From positions 83,366,341 through 83,430,340 of the forward strand of contig NC_077237.1 in NCBI RefSeq assembly GCF_947179165.1: a DNA stretch of 64,000 nt. Direction: 5' to 3'. The notes under the pieces are model-generated. The model saw nothing but the letters and a program-made list of their open reading frames with translations. It ran no database searches and was not told the DNA's origin. Made by a program: the position numbers and the translations under genes. Positions within the stretch are counted from its first letter, which is position 1. Each line of letters opens with the position of its first letter. Shown here in pieces: positions 47,716-58,951 of this stretch. The stretch comes from Solanum dulcamara (taxonomy: Eukaryota > Streptophyta > Magnoliopsida > Solanales > Solanaceae).

Positions 47716-48428
47716 AGAACGAAAAAAGGCATTTAATTAATTAGTAGAACATTTTAGTAATGTGTTATCCTTCTAAGCTTTGCTATTAAATATTAATGAA
47801 ACTAGATGAAAAAAACGGAATAGATATATCCAGTTTACATCTAAAGTCAAGTTAAATGGTATATTTATGATAGAATTTGTGGCTGAAAACAATTACGTAA
47901 TAGCTCTAATAATAGTAGGATTATTAAATAACATCACTTTAATAAAACTGATAAAAGCACACCGCTATATGTAATATATATAGACACGTTGATTTTTTCA
48001 TTAAAAAAAAATGAATCCATCCTGTAGTAAGTTTAGAGACACATCAGTCTCTAAAATAGGAAAGGCCCGCAATGTCCGTTTAGATGATATGAAGAAGCGG
48101 ATTCAGAATTCTAAATCTCTGGTGTCATACTATTTTGAATAATAATTTATGGCAAAAAATTCAATATAAAATAAGATAATACTTAATATTATTTATTAGC
48201 AAATTTACATATCTAAATCTAAGCTTTAACCACTAGCACCACATGACACAAAACTCATTATTTCTAAGGGTGCCACATTTAATATTTATACATTCCTTAT
48301 ATATATATATACAAATTTTCAATCAAGATTAGGGGTGGCATGGCACCCCTTCCAAGCAACATAGATCCACCTCTGATGACATAGGCATGTCGACGACCTG
48401 TGTGGTTATTGTCCTTTATCATATATTA

Positions 48429-48466
48429 CTAGATACAGGAGCGCCCGCGCTAGTACGGGCTCAACA
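48429..48466 (-). mobile_element. Helitron 3' terminus (hairpin plus CTAG)
   Basis: On the minus strand GAGCCCGTACTAGCGCGGGC forms a GC-rich hairpin, followed by GCTCCTGTAT and then CTAG next to a T. This is the canonical 3' end of a plant Helitron. The body would extend to higher coordinates, toward the carboxypeptidase-like exons. I could not find its 5' TC end. Confidence 0.55.
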
Positions 48467-48929
48467 AATGTTACTTTTTATATCTCAATTTATGTGACGC
48501 ATGAAATTTGGAAAGTCATTCAAATTTTATATGTTTTTTAATTTAAATTATTAATTATTGTGATTTATAGTATTTCTTTAATTACTCTCTTTGACACAAA
48601 TTCTTTATATGTATTTTAAATATTTCAAATTATTAATTATTGTAATTTATTGTATATCTTATAAAAAAAATTAATAATATATATTATTTTTTTCGTCTCA
48701 ATTTATGTAATATTGATAGAATTTTGAGAGTCCACTGAATTTTTAATATTTTAACCACACTGCTGGTCAACATGTCAGCTTAGAGTCCTTAAAAATAATT
48801 TTGAGGGCACAATAGTTATTTTGTTACTTTTTGTGCTTTGCCTTGCCTGAGGTAATATATTGCAAAAGATACGACTTGCATGGCATTGATTGAAAGTTGA
48901 GGATAGTTTTGTCAATTTGAGGCAAAGAC

Positions 48930-48995
48930 GGACAATTCAACATATAAATTCATTAAAATCACCTAAAATCCTCAGTCCTTATTATTTCATTAACA
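48930..48995 (+). promoter_or_regulatory. Core promoter of the SCPL gene
   Basis: CATATAAATTC at 48941-48951, about 50 bp before the ATG at 48996. The spacing would give a very short leader. The region upstream contains a Helitron end and AT-rich repeats. Confidence 0.4.
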
Positions 48996-50157
48996 ATGTT
49001 TTATCTCCTTTTTCTTCCTACTTTGTTTCTACATGTACAAAGTCTTCCTGAGAATAGCTCAATTGTTGAATTTCTTCCTGGTTTTGATGGCCCTCTTCCT
49101 TTTTATCTCCAAACTGGGTAACTTCTTCACTTTAATTAATTTCTCTATACTTTTCTATGTGTCATCAATATGAAGCTTTTAGCTCTTAATTTCTTGACTA
49201 GTATATAATCTATGTGTTCAAGAGTCTTATAACCACATAAATATTATGATATGTCTAAGAATTGAGATCATAAATTTCAAAAGTTTTAAAGCTTGTATGT
49301 ATGGGTTAGTTCATTGTAAAAATTATATATGATGCTTCATATGAAAAATATATTAATTTTATAAATAAAAATTATTTTATTTGGATAAAAGTGACAAAAC
49401 TTATATAATAAATAATTACGTTATACTTTAGTTTCATTTTTAAACGGTGTTCAATCAAATTACTACATATAAATTGGAACATGAAAACCTATTATAGCTT
49501 TGGAAGAGCAAGAAAATGAGGTAGTTGTAATAGTATTTTCATAGCATATTGTCTATAAACTAGTCAAAAAAAAATTTGAACTGATAAATTTGAAATTCTC
49601 AGATACATTGGAGTTGGCAAATCTGAGGAAGTACAATTATTCTATTATTTTGTTAAATCAGAATCCAACCCGAGAAAAGATCCGCTCTTGCTATGGCTAA
49701 CCGGAGGACCCGGTTGCTCTTCCTTCACAGGATTGGCGTACGAAGTAGGTAAATATTATATAGATTCAAATTATAGAAGAACAAACTTAACGTGTGATAG
49801 CATGTTAGTTATATCAGCATGTTACCAATTATATTGTAATAAATATATATGTTGATGATAATTTTTTATAGGTCCATTGGATTTTGGCCAAAAGGCATAC
49901 AATGGAAGCCTACCAATTCTTGTTTCAAGTCCATATTCATGGACTAAGGTGACACAACAAATCTTATTTTTTCTTCATCAAAATACATATATTTGGTAGT
50001 TCACGAACGTATATATATTCCTTAAATTTGGTAGTTCGCGAGCATACTATTTTTGGAGCAGCCTGCTTATACTGGGTTCTCGTATGCAACAACTTCAGAG
50101 GCGTACAATCGTACAGATCTACAAGAGTGTGACCTCGTCTATGAATTTCTAAGAAAG
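48996..50157 (+). CDS. Serine carboxypeptidase-like (SCPL, peptidase S10 family) protein, exons 1-4; rest separated by a Copia insertion
   Basis: Exons 48996-49117, 49603-49748, 49872-49948 and 50035-50157 join in frame (156 codons) with GT..AG introns. The N-terminus [16 protein letters not shown] is a signal peptide. [31 protein letters not shown] and the oxyanion-hole motif [20 protein letters not shown] follow, then GPLDFG and YSWTK. The last exon reads [29 protein letters not shown]. These are typical of the clade IA acyltransferase/peptidase group, which acts in the vacuole or outside the cell. The catalytic Ser (GESYSG), Asp and His exons should follow but are absent up to the window edge. 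A 13.7-kb or longer Copia/Gypsy block starts 124 bp after exon 4. Family PVGTG is replaced by PAYTG. The gene may be disrupted, a fragment, or have a giant intron. Confidence 0.82.
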
Positions 50158-50281
50158 GTATTTGATAATTATTCCAAGTTCATGAACTTAATATAATCTT
50201 CATTTTGCATTGTTCATTGGCAGAGGACTTAAAGATTTAAACTTGATGGGCTCGACTTTTAAGATTTTAGCACTGGACTTA

Positions 50282-50515
50282 TGTTAACTAGGGACTTAGT
50301 TAGGCAAGCTATCATGGTTAGTTAAGCTAACTAAGTTTGTTAGAAATTAGTTAGAGTTAGTTGGAAGAATAACGTCCACATGGACTCTATAAGTACACAT
50401 GCTATACACATGTATTGGATGAATGAAGAAAATCTAATTACTTTATCTTCTTCCTTTCTTTCTTCGGTTTCTGTTTTTACAAAGCTCCATCAATGGAGTT
50501 TATCATGGTATCAGA
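50282..50515 (+). repeat. 5' LTR of Copia E
   Basis: It begins TGTTAACTAGGG and ends GGAGTTTATCA, immediately before TGGTATCAGAGCAG. It contains a TATA-like CTCTATAAGTACAC (about 50380-50393). The left limit is chosen from the TG start; without the 3' LTR it is not proven. Confidence 0.6.
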
Positions 50516-50653
50516 GCAGTGGTAGTTCTCAGACCAAGAGCATCACTGTGCACTGCAGTGTAGTGTACTAAAGTGCTAAGATTCGAAGCTAAGAAGTAGT
50601 TGAATCATGAGTAAGCATCTAAGGAGAAAATCAAGTCTCGAAGCTGTGAAACA

Positions 50654-51721
50654 ATGGAAATTACAGCAGAGTTTCAAGCCGGATCAATGGAAACTGGCAA
50701 CCTAAACTCAAACACAATAAATACTACTACTAGAGCAGTAAATTTTAGTGCTCCAATTATAGATCACAATCATCCGCTGTATCTTCAACCTAATGACACT
50801 CCAGATAGTTCCTTAATCTCTTTGCAACTCACTGGATCAGAAAACTATGCAATCTGGAGTATATGCATGCGCATTGGACTACTAGGAAAGAGTAAACTAG
50901 GCTTTGTTGATGGTAGATTTCCTAAATCTAAATTTGGCCCTGAGTATTTTGATATTTGGAAAAAGCGCAATACTGTTGTTTTGTCCTGGATTATGAATAT
51001 TGTGAGGCCAGGTCTGCTTAGCAGTGTAGTGTATGGTGATGATGCTCACAAAGTGTGGTGTGATCTAAAGGAGAGGTTCGATAAGATCAATGGTGCACAT
51101 GTGTTTCACCTTCATAAGGAGATTCACAGTCTCAGCTAGGGAACTTTGTCAGTAACAGATTACTATATTACACTTAAGAGTCTATGGAATGAATCTAGGA
51201 AATTCAAAGAACATTGTGAGTATCAAAGACTACTTCAGTTTCTAATGGGATTGAATGAATCCTACTCAGCTGCTAGAGGCCAAATTTTGCTACAGACTCC
51301 TACTCCTAATCTAAACAAAGCATTCTCACTCATGATAGATCATGAAAGTCAGAAAAACATGATTCATACAATTTCAGATGCTTCTTTTCATAGAGCTATT
51401 GAAAGTACAGCTCTATTCAGTCAGAAAACTTATACTCATGGGAATGGTAATTTTGGACATCAACAAGGAGGTGGTGATGTTCATCCAAATAGAGGACATT
51501 ATGACTCTCAATATAAGTCACATCCACAGAAGCCTCATAAGGTTGTTGTTATGTGTGAAGTGTGTGGATACAGGGGACACACTAAGGAGCAATGCTTCAA
51601 AGTTAAAGGCTATCCTATTGGCTGGAGATCAAAGAAGAAAGGTGGAACCACCATCTCCTATGCCAATCAAGTTGAAACCTCTCAACCTGCTGGCAATGCT
51701 GCTGCCAGTCTGAATTCTCCA
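50654..51721 (+). pseudogene. gag of Copia E (Retrotran_gag_3-type), one stop and then split by Gypsy D
   Basis: ATG 50654. Motifs HPLYLQPNDTPDSSLISLQL, ENYAIWSICM, LLGKSKLGFVDG, DLKERFDKI and FLMGLNESY are visible. A CCHC knuckle follows (CEVCGYRGHTKEQCFKVKGYP, about 51555-51617). A TAG at 51137-51139, within HSLS-GTLSVTDYY, interrupts the frame. The frame continues to 51721, where Gypsy D begins, and resumes at 61112 (..ALEAFFTQDQYQQIM). Confidence 0.85.
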
Positions 51722-53875
51722 TGTCACGCCCCGAGAGGGTACCCTAGGCGTGGCCGGCACTCAGAAACCATCTCTGGCTTCCGAGAGAACCACTTGGTCT
51801 CATTACTCATTTGTTCATCAGCGGAAGACTTAATAATACTAATGTGGGATTGTCATAATCAAAGGAAAAATAGATAATTCTTAGAAGAAGTAGTTTCTAA
51901 GGAGAACTACTCCGATTACATCATCAGACTCTGTCTATGAAACTTCTAATACTCTTAGATGGTGCCAATGACATGTCCATGGCTACCTCAAAAGAAACAT
52001 CACACTCAACAATAATAAAAGGATAAGGAGTTCCTTCGAATACAAGAAGGACTCACCAAATAGCTAAAAAGAAATGATCTTCAACGATGCGCCTGTTGAG
52101 GATCTCTAACACCTGTATATGCATCATAAAACGATGCAGGTCGAATGACGTCAGTACGTGGAATGTACGAGTATGTAAAATGGCAGGAAGGTAAGGACAG
52201 ATATCAAGAAACTCCTCTCAAGAAAACTCAGCTCAGAACTCAACATCATCTCAACATGAATATGTAATGCAAGTTTAAAATATAATAATAAAAATAATAG
52301 TAATAAGCAATGCTTACTCAGTTGGGAGTTTCTCTAACCGACAACCATCACTTATGAGCTAGCGATGATACAACGAAGCGATGTCGTTGTCACATCCATC
52401 CAATACCTTGCCAGGGTAAAGGACATCACCATCTTGGATCCATTCATCAAAGTCCTCTTTTTGGGACTTAAGAGGCATAGCCTCCATCCTACGCTGGCTA
52501 CGTAGTTCTGGGGTTTGAGTCAATTAAACTCTTACCCAACTCGGTGCTCAATACTACTCCCAAAATATGTGCTCATATTAAACTCATCATCTAGTCTCAT
52601 TGGACTTTAATTTAAATCATCAAACTCATCTCATTTCATGTTCATCAATCATTATACTTCCAAAAACATCATTTACATCTCATCAAAATATCTTGCTCAA
52701 AATATCATTTTCTCAAATTCATTCAAATTCAACTCTTTTACTCTTTCAAAACTCAATAAAATACATATATAGTATTAATTCATATAACTCTCTTTTTATC
52801 AATAAAAATAATAAAAAGCCAACATCTTTACTCAAAACATATGTAAAAATATTCATGAACATCAAATCAATTAGGATTCATGGGAAAGTAGCCATGAACA
52901 ATAATTCCAATAATATGAGAGATAACAATAATAATAATATTAATGCATAAATATATCAAACTCAATAGAAGAAGAATTAATTCATCTAGAATTCAAGATT
53001 TGAATAAAACTCAACTATAACTCAATTATAATAAATTTAAATATTGGGCGCATGGACGAACTCAATCCAATGCTATGAAAGCCTTACATACCTTAAATCC
53101 GAAGGTTTACTCCGAATTGGAATACTCTTGGATCCCTAGCCTTTTCTTCTCGCCGGAGCGTTTTGTGTACTACCCGGAGTATAAGAATAACCGGAGTAGT
53201 ATTTTTATACTACTAAAACTAAAACTATATTTGAGAAGAAGTATATAGAGAGAAGAAATGCTTAGGAAAGCTTGATGAATAAAATGAGGAAATAAGGTGG
53301 GTATTTATAGGTGGGAAAGAGGGACCTAACAATAAATAAAATAATTATAAAGAAAAATCTGAAAATTTAATGGAATATATTGATGTCATGGATGATGTTA
53401 AATGGAGGACAATTTATGTCATGCATGATGTCAAATGCATCTAGATGTTTCCATGGTAGGTAAGATGAGTTCTTTTTAACAGAATACTCATTTTCGAAGC
53501 TACTTTTGAATAAGATAAATTCCTTATTAGGATTTGGTTTCTTCATAAGAATTGTAGATATGGAAGTCTAGTTTCATATCGTTCAAGAATCAACCAATTT
53601 GAATCAACCTACAGTGAGATATGAATTTTCTTCTATCAACACTCAATTCCGTCACAGCACTATATCTTGCAAAGATTAATTTATTTGACCTACTTATACT
53701 CCGAATTTGAAGTTATGTTCTTCATGAAAGTTGTAGGTAAGGATGTTGTGATTACCCAGAAATTTGAATCACCTAATTTGGACCAACCTATGAAAAGTTA
53801 TGCCCAAAATACAGAGGCTGTATTATTTTTGTCGAGAATTGAAATACCGACATACAACATTTTAGGGGTTTTACA
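51722..53875 (-). repeat. 3' LTR of Gypsy D
   Basis: On the minus strand it starts TGTAAAACCCC and ends GGGGCGTGACA. It has a TATA-like CCTATAAATACCC (about 53306-53318, minus). Downstream of that is an inverted-repeat patch CTACTCCGG..CCGG (about 53150-53215). It is nearly identical to the 5' LTR. Confidence 0.93.
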
Positions 53876-54005
53876 ATATCTCCCCCTTGTGATCATTCGT
53901 CCTCGAATGAAGATGAAAATAGGAGACATAAAGAATGATTATCATCAATACATCAACTCCGATACTCAAATGGTTAATGACTCAAACTCAAGAATAAACA
54001 TCGAC

Positions 54006-55173
54006 TCAAAGGTAGAAGTAAGGAATATTACCTTGAATATCGTCATCAGAAGGCATAAATAGATGAGGATAGTTAGCCTTCATATCTTCTTCAGCTTCCC
54101 ATGTAGCCTCTTCAACAAATTGATTTCGCCATAGGACTTTGACAGATGCCACTTCCTTAGTTCTTAATTTGCGAACCTGACGATCAAGAATTTGAACTGG
54201 AATCTCTTCATAACTCAAACTCTCTTTCACCCCAATGCTCTCAGCTGGGACAACAAGTGAAGGATCTCCCAAACACTTCTTAAGCATAGAGATATGAAAC
54301 ACGGGATGAATAGCAGCTAATTCTGGAGGCAACTCCAATTTTATAGGCTACGTTACCTACCCTCCTCATAATCTGATAAGGACCAATGTAGCGGGGACTA
54401 AGCTTCCCTTTCTTTCCAAATCTCATCACACCCTTCATGGGTGAAACTTTCAAGTATACCCAATCGTACACTTCGAACTCTAAATCTCTTCTTCTAACAT
54501 CAGTGTAGGATTTTTGGCGACTTTGAGCAGTCCTCAACCTCTCTTGTATGGTTTTCACCTTCTCCATAGCTTGGTGAACCAAGTCTGGTCCAATCAAATC
54601 AGCTTCACCAACTTCAAACCAACCAATTGGTGATCTACATCTCCTCCCATACAGAGCTTCATAAGGAGCCATTTGAATACTCGAATGGAAACTATTATTG
54701 TATGCAAACTCAATAAGAGGTAAATGATCATCCCAATTACCTTTGAAGTCAATGACACAGGCTCTTAACATATCCTCCAAAGTCTGTATCGTACGCTCTG
54801 TCTGGCCATCTGTTTGTGGATGAAAAGCAGTACTAAGGTTCACTCTTGAACCCAAGCCCTTCTGAAATGACTTCCAAAACTGAGCAGTAAATTGAGCTCC
54901 CCTATCAGAGATGATAGACAAAGGAACTCCATGCAGTCTAACAATCTCTCTAAGATACAGTTTGGCACAATCCTCTACAGTGTTCGTAGTCTTAACCGGC
55001 AAGAAATGGGCCGATTTGGTCATCCTATCCACAATCACCCAAATAGAGTCATGTTGTTTGCGGGTTCGTGGTAAACCGGTAATGAAGTCCATATTAATCA
55101 TTTCCCACTTCCATTCCGGTATCTCTATATTCTGAGCTACTCCACAAGGCCTTTGGTGCTCAACTTTAACTTG
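54006..55173 (-). pseudogene. Gypsy D integrase core and chromodomain-type C-terminus, after a stop and with a frameshift
   Basis: In the same frame as the upstream part: MDFITGLP and DRMTKSAHF (first Asp region), SDRGAQFTAQFW (second Asp) and FHPQTDGQTERTIQTLEDML (Glu). These are the complete DDE motifs. Near 54340 one extra A in TATAAAATTGG shifts the frame. The remainder (54338-54006) reads HPVFHISMLKKCLGD, EEIPVQILDRQV and VLWRNQFVEEATWEAEED in another frame. This C-terminal part is chromodomain-like, which directs integration to particular chromatin in chromoviruses. The nonsense codon upstream and this shift leave D without an intact pol. Confidence 0.88.
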
Positions 55174-58100
55174 TTAGCAATTTGGGCACTTGGACACAAA
55201 CTCTGCTATATCTCTCTTCATTCCACTCCACCAGTATACTTCTCTCAAGTCATGATACATCTTTGTTGAACCTGGATGGATGGAATACTTAGAATTATGG
55301 GCTTCTTTCATGATTCTCTCCCTAATACTATCAACACTTGGAACACATAATCTTTCTTGATATCTCAACACTCCATCTCCCCCTTTGGTAAAAGCCATTA
55401 CCTTCTGCTTGTGAACCTCATCCTTCAGTTGAAGAAGAATAGGGTCCTGATCTTGCTTTTCTTTCACCTCTGCAACTAGAGATGATTCGGCTCCATTTCG
55501 TACTATTGTACCACCCTCACTAGAGTCAATAAGTTGAACTCCTAAACGCGCAAGTCTATGCACTTCCTTTGCCAACTCCTTCTTTTCCTCTTCCACATGA
55601 GTTGTACTCCCCATAGATAACCTGCTAAGAGCATCAGCAACTACATTTGCTTTACCTGGGTGGTAGAGAATGCTCATGTCATAATCCTTGAGCAACTCTA
55701 GCCATCTCCTTTGCCTCAAATTCAGCTCCTTCTGGCTGAATACATACCGTAAGCTCTTATGGTCTGTGAACACATCCACATGTACACCATAAAGATAGTG
55801 ACGCCAAATCTTAAGAGCAAATACCACAGCTGCCAACTCAAGGTCATGAGTGGGGTAGTTCCTCTCATGAGTCTTAAGCTGCCTAGAGGCATAGGCAATG
55901 ACCTTACCTTTCTGCATCAATACACATCCCAACCCAACTCTTGAAGCATCACAATAGATTACAAAACCATCCATTCCTTCGGGTAGGGATAGTACTGGAG
56001 TAGTAGTCAATCTAGCTTTCAACTCTTGAAAACTTTTCTCACAAGCATCAGACCATTGAAACTTAGCCTTCTTCTGAGTCAGCTTAGTCAATGGTGAGGA
56101 TATGGATGAAAATCCCTCAACAAACCTCCTGTAGTAACCAGCCAAACCTAAGAAACTCCTTATGTCGGTTGGAGAGGTGGGTCGGGGCCAGTTCTTAACT
56201 GCCTCAATCTTTTGAGTATCAACTTGGATTCCATCCCCAGATATAATATGACCTAGGAATGCTACAGACTCAAGCCAAAACTCACACTTTGAAAACTTAG
56301 CATACAACTCCTTCTCCTTAAGAGTTTGAAGGACAATCCTAAGGTGATTAGCATTCTCACTCTTACTTCTAGAGTAGACCAAAATATCATCGATGAAGAC
56401 AATTACAAACGTATCTAGGTATGGCTTGAATACTCGGTTCATGAGGTCCATAAAAGCTGCTGGAGCATTTGTCAATCCAAAGGACATAACAAGAAATTCA
56501 AAATGACCATAGCGGGTTCGAAAAGCCATCTTCGTGATGTCACATTCTCTCACTTTCAACTGGTGATAGCCTGATCTGAGGTCTATCTTAGAGAAACATG
56601 TGGCACCTTGAAGTTGGTCAAATAAATCATCTATTCTGGGGAGAGGGTACTTGTTTTTAATGGTGACCTTGTTTAGTTGTCGGTAATCAATGCACATTCT
56701 AAGGGACCCATCTTTCTTTCGTACGAATAGGACAGGAGCGCCCCAGGGTGAGACACTTGGCCTAATAAACCCCTTATCTAGGAGGTCTTTCAGTTGTTCT
56801 TTCAACTCTTTCAACTCAGCAGGAGCCATCCTATAAGAAGGAATGGAGATAGGTTGTGTATTAGGAAGGATATCAATACCAAAGTTTATCTCTCTATCAG
56901 GAGGAATTCCGGGTAGATCCTCAGGAAAGACTTCAGGAAACTCATTCACAATGGGAACTGACTCAAGAGATGGAGTCTGATCATTAATATTTTTGACTCG
57001 AACTATATGATATATACATCCCTTAGAGATTAATTTTCTGGCCTTAAGGTAGGAAATAAATTTACCCCTAGGCACTATAGAATTCCCCTTCCACTCTAAG
57101 ATAGGCTCGTTTGGAAATTGAAACTTGACAATTCGGGTCCTACAATCAATCGAAGCATAACAAGAATAAAGCCAGTCCATACCAAGAATCACATCAAAAT
57201 CAACCATGTCCAACTCAACTAAGTCAGCCATGGTATCCCTATAATAGATTGACACAGTACAATTTCTATAGACCCTCTCAGCTAAGATAGAATCACCAAC
57301 AGGAGTAGACACACTGAAAGGCTCAAGAAGACACTCAGGAAAGATCTCAAATTTACTAGCCAAGTAAGGAGTCACAAAAGATAATGTAGCACCCGGATCA
57401 AGTAATGCATACACATCAAAAGAAAGGACTCGAAGCATACCAGTAACAACATCGGGTGCGTTTTCTTGGTCTTGGCGACTACCCATAGCATACAGGCGGT
57501 TGGTTCCCCCACCTGCACTTGAAGCTGCACCTCTATGATTACCTCTATTCTGTGGAGCTGCAGAAGAAAACTGAGCTCTACTACTTCCATCTCCCTGCCT
57601 TTTTAAAGGACACTCATTCTGGAAGTGACCTATCTTTCCACATCCGTAGCAAGCATTGGTGCCCACACGACACTCTCCCAAATGGAGCCTTCCACATCTA
57701 GCACATGGTGGTTTCCCTCTAGAACCTTGAGCCATACTTAATTGGGACTGAGAACCTTGAGATCGAAAGTTTTGGTGACTTAGAGATCTTTGATCATACC
57801 TGGTATTAGGTGTAAAAGTATTTGTTGGGGAAGGTGCATAATTGGAAGACCTTTTCTGAAAGAAAGACTTGTTACCCTTCCCTTGCTTCTGCTCATTCTC
57901 ATGCCCAGCAGACTTAGCCTTCTTGCTTAGGTGTTCTTCTCGGTCCTTTTTCTTATCATCCTCAACCTGCTGAGCATACACCATCAATCTAGAAAAATCC
58001 ATGTCAGAAATCATTAGCATTGCCTTACATTCTTTCTTTACATGTTTGCCTAGGCCAGAGACAAACTTCCTCATCTTAGACCTCATATGGAGAATCATTT

Positions 58101-58734
58101 CTGGGGCATATTTGGACAATTGAATAAACTTCAAACTATATTCTTTCACAGTCATACTCTCTTGCTTGAGGTTCACAAACTCCTCAATTTTTGCTTCACG
58201 TAGCTCTTGGGGAAAAAAGTTATCAAGAAATGCTCTTTCAAACTCATCCCAAAGAGCAGGCTCTGCATCTTCACCTCTACTTTCTTCCCACTGGTTATAC
58301 CAGACATTTGCGACATCCTTGAGTTGATAAGACACCAACTCAACACCCTCAATCTCTGTAGCATGCATCGCTTTTAGTATCTTCCATATCTCATCAATGA
58401 AATTTTGGGGGTCTTCATCAACGTTAGAACCCGTGAAGACCGGTGGATTCATTCTCAGAAAATCTCTGATCCTCGTGGCAGCAGACGGCTCTTGATAACT
58501 AGAGCTAGGAGTTGGTGAACTCTGGCTACTATTTCGAGCAGCCACCAACTGGGTGAGCATAGCAATCGCTCCTCGAAAATCATCCTCAGAAGTAGGAGTG
58601 GTCTGAACAGTAGGTACTTGGGGTACCTCAGTAGACCTTGCAGGTCGGCCCCTAGTTCTCCGTGGAGGCATCACTGACTGTGGAACCTCAGTGCTGGGAG
58701 CGTTCCTCTGACTAGCTGAGCGTTTAGGAGGCAT
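55174..58734 (-). CDS. Gypsy D gag-protease-RT-RNase H open frame
   Basis: A long frame from ATG 58734 ([11 protein letters not shown]) to a TAA at 55174-55176, about 1,186 codons. The apparent longer start at 58755 is a GTG and not used. Domains in order: gag (residues about 90-270; [14 protein letters not shown]); CCHC knuckle [14 protein letters not shown] (about 390); protease with a DPGA active site ([11 protein letters not shown], about 455); and RT (about 650-830; [30 protein letters not shown]). RNase H follows ([25 protein letters not shown]), then the start of integrase (HxH and the final CPNC). The stop is a CAA-to-TAA change right after CPNC, judged against element A. The family makes a self-cleaving polyprotein for reverse transcription and integration. 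Confidence 0.93.
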   Translation of the reverse strand: MPPKRSASQRNAPSTEVPQSVMPPRRTRGRPARSTEVPQVPTVQTTPTSEDDFRGAIAMLTQLVAARNSSQSSPTPSSSYQEPSAATRIRDFLRMNPPVFTGSNVDEDPQNFIDEIWKILKAMHATEIEGVELVSYQLKDVANVWYNQWEESRGEDAEPALWDEFERAFLDNFFPQELREAKIEEFVNLKQESMTVKEYSLKFIQLSKYAPEMILHMRSKMRKFVSGLGKHVKKECKAMLMISDMDFSRLMVYAQQVEDDKKKDREEHLSKKAKSAGHENEQKQGKGNKSFFQKRSSNYAPSPTNTFTPNTRYDQRSLSHQNFRSQGSQSQLSMAQGSRGKPPCARCGRLHLGECRVGTNACYGCGKIGHFQNECPLKRQGDGSSRAQFSSAAPQNRGNHRGAASSAGGGTNRLYAMGSRQDQENAPDVVTGMLRVLSFDVYALLDPGATLSFVTPYLASKFEIFPECLLEPFSVSTPVGDSILAERVYRNCTVSIYYRDTMADLVELDMVDFDVILGMDWLYSCYASIDCRTRIVKFQFPNEPILEWKGNSIVPRGKFISYLKARKLISKGCIYHIVRVKNINDQTPSLESVPIVNEFPEVFPEDLPGIPPDREINFGIDILPNTQPISIPSYRMAPAELKELKEQLKDLLDKGFIRPSVSPWGAPVLFVRKKDGSLRMCIDYRQLNKVTIKNKYPLPRIDDLFDQLQGATCFSKIDLRSGYHQLKVRECDITKMAFRTRYGHFEFLVMSFGLTNAPAAFMDLMNRVFKPYLDTFVIVFIDDILVYSRSKSENANHLRIVLQTLKEKELYAKFSKCEFWLESVAFLGHIISGDGIQVDTQKIEAVKNWPRPTSPTDIRSFLGLAGYYRRFVEGFSSISSPLTKLTQKKAKFQWSDACEKSFQELKARLTTTPVLSLPEGMDGFVIYCDASRVGLGCVLMQKGKVIAYASRQLKTHERNYPTHDLELAAVVFALKIWRHYLYGVHVDVFTDHKSLRYVFSQKELNLRQRRWLELLKDYDMSILYHPGKANVVADALSRLSMGSTTHVEEEKKELAKEVHRLARLGVQLIDSSEGGTIVRNGAESSLVAEVKEKQDQDPILLQLKDEVHKQKVMAFTKGGDGVLRYQERLCVPSVDSIRERIMKEAHNSKYSIHPGSTKMYHDLREVYWWSGMKRDIAEFVSKCPNC

Positions 58735-58951
58735 GTCTGAAACGTGTAAACGCACGAATTAGAAAGAAAGCTTTTATAGAGTTAAACTCTATCGCACGAA
58801 CTCAGATTATGAAAGAAGTGAAATAATTCCTAATGTCCTATAGCTTCCTGATTATAAGTGTGGTACACGACACACCTATAAACAAGACTCTACTAGACAC
58901 GGCTTCATAGACACCCTAGGACTCTTGAACTCTGTGCTCTTATACCAAGTT

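Larger units (their letters stand above)
45701..48428. other. AT-rich intergenic region with repeat debris
   Basis: A lone MITE-like end (AGGGTGTGTTTGGTATGGAGG, about 45725) and ACGTCATTTGTTAAAAATTG / TCATTATCGTTCAAAGAGTG-type dispersed sequence (45800-45900) are seen. A SINE-like head and an LTR-like relic are listed separately. No host gene is recognised. Confidence 0.55.

Noticed and set aside
52600..52950. 116-aa frame present twice (also 59830-60180) as a duplicated gene
   Set aside because: Both copies are the same stretch of the two LTRs of Gypsy D; Asn/Ser/Ile-rich LTR sequence with no domain.
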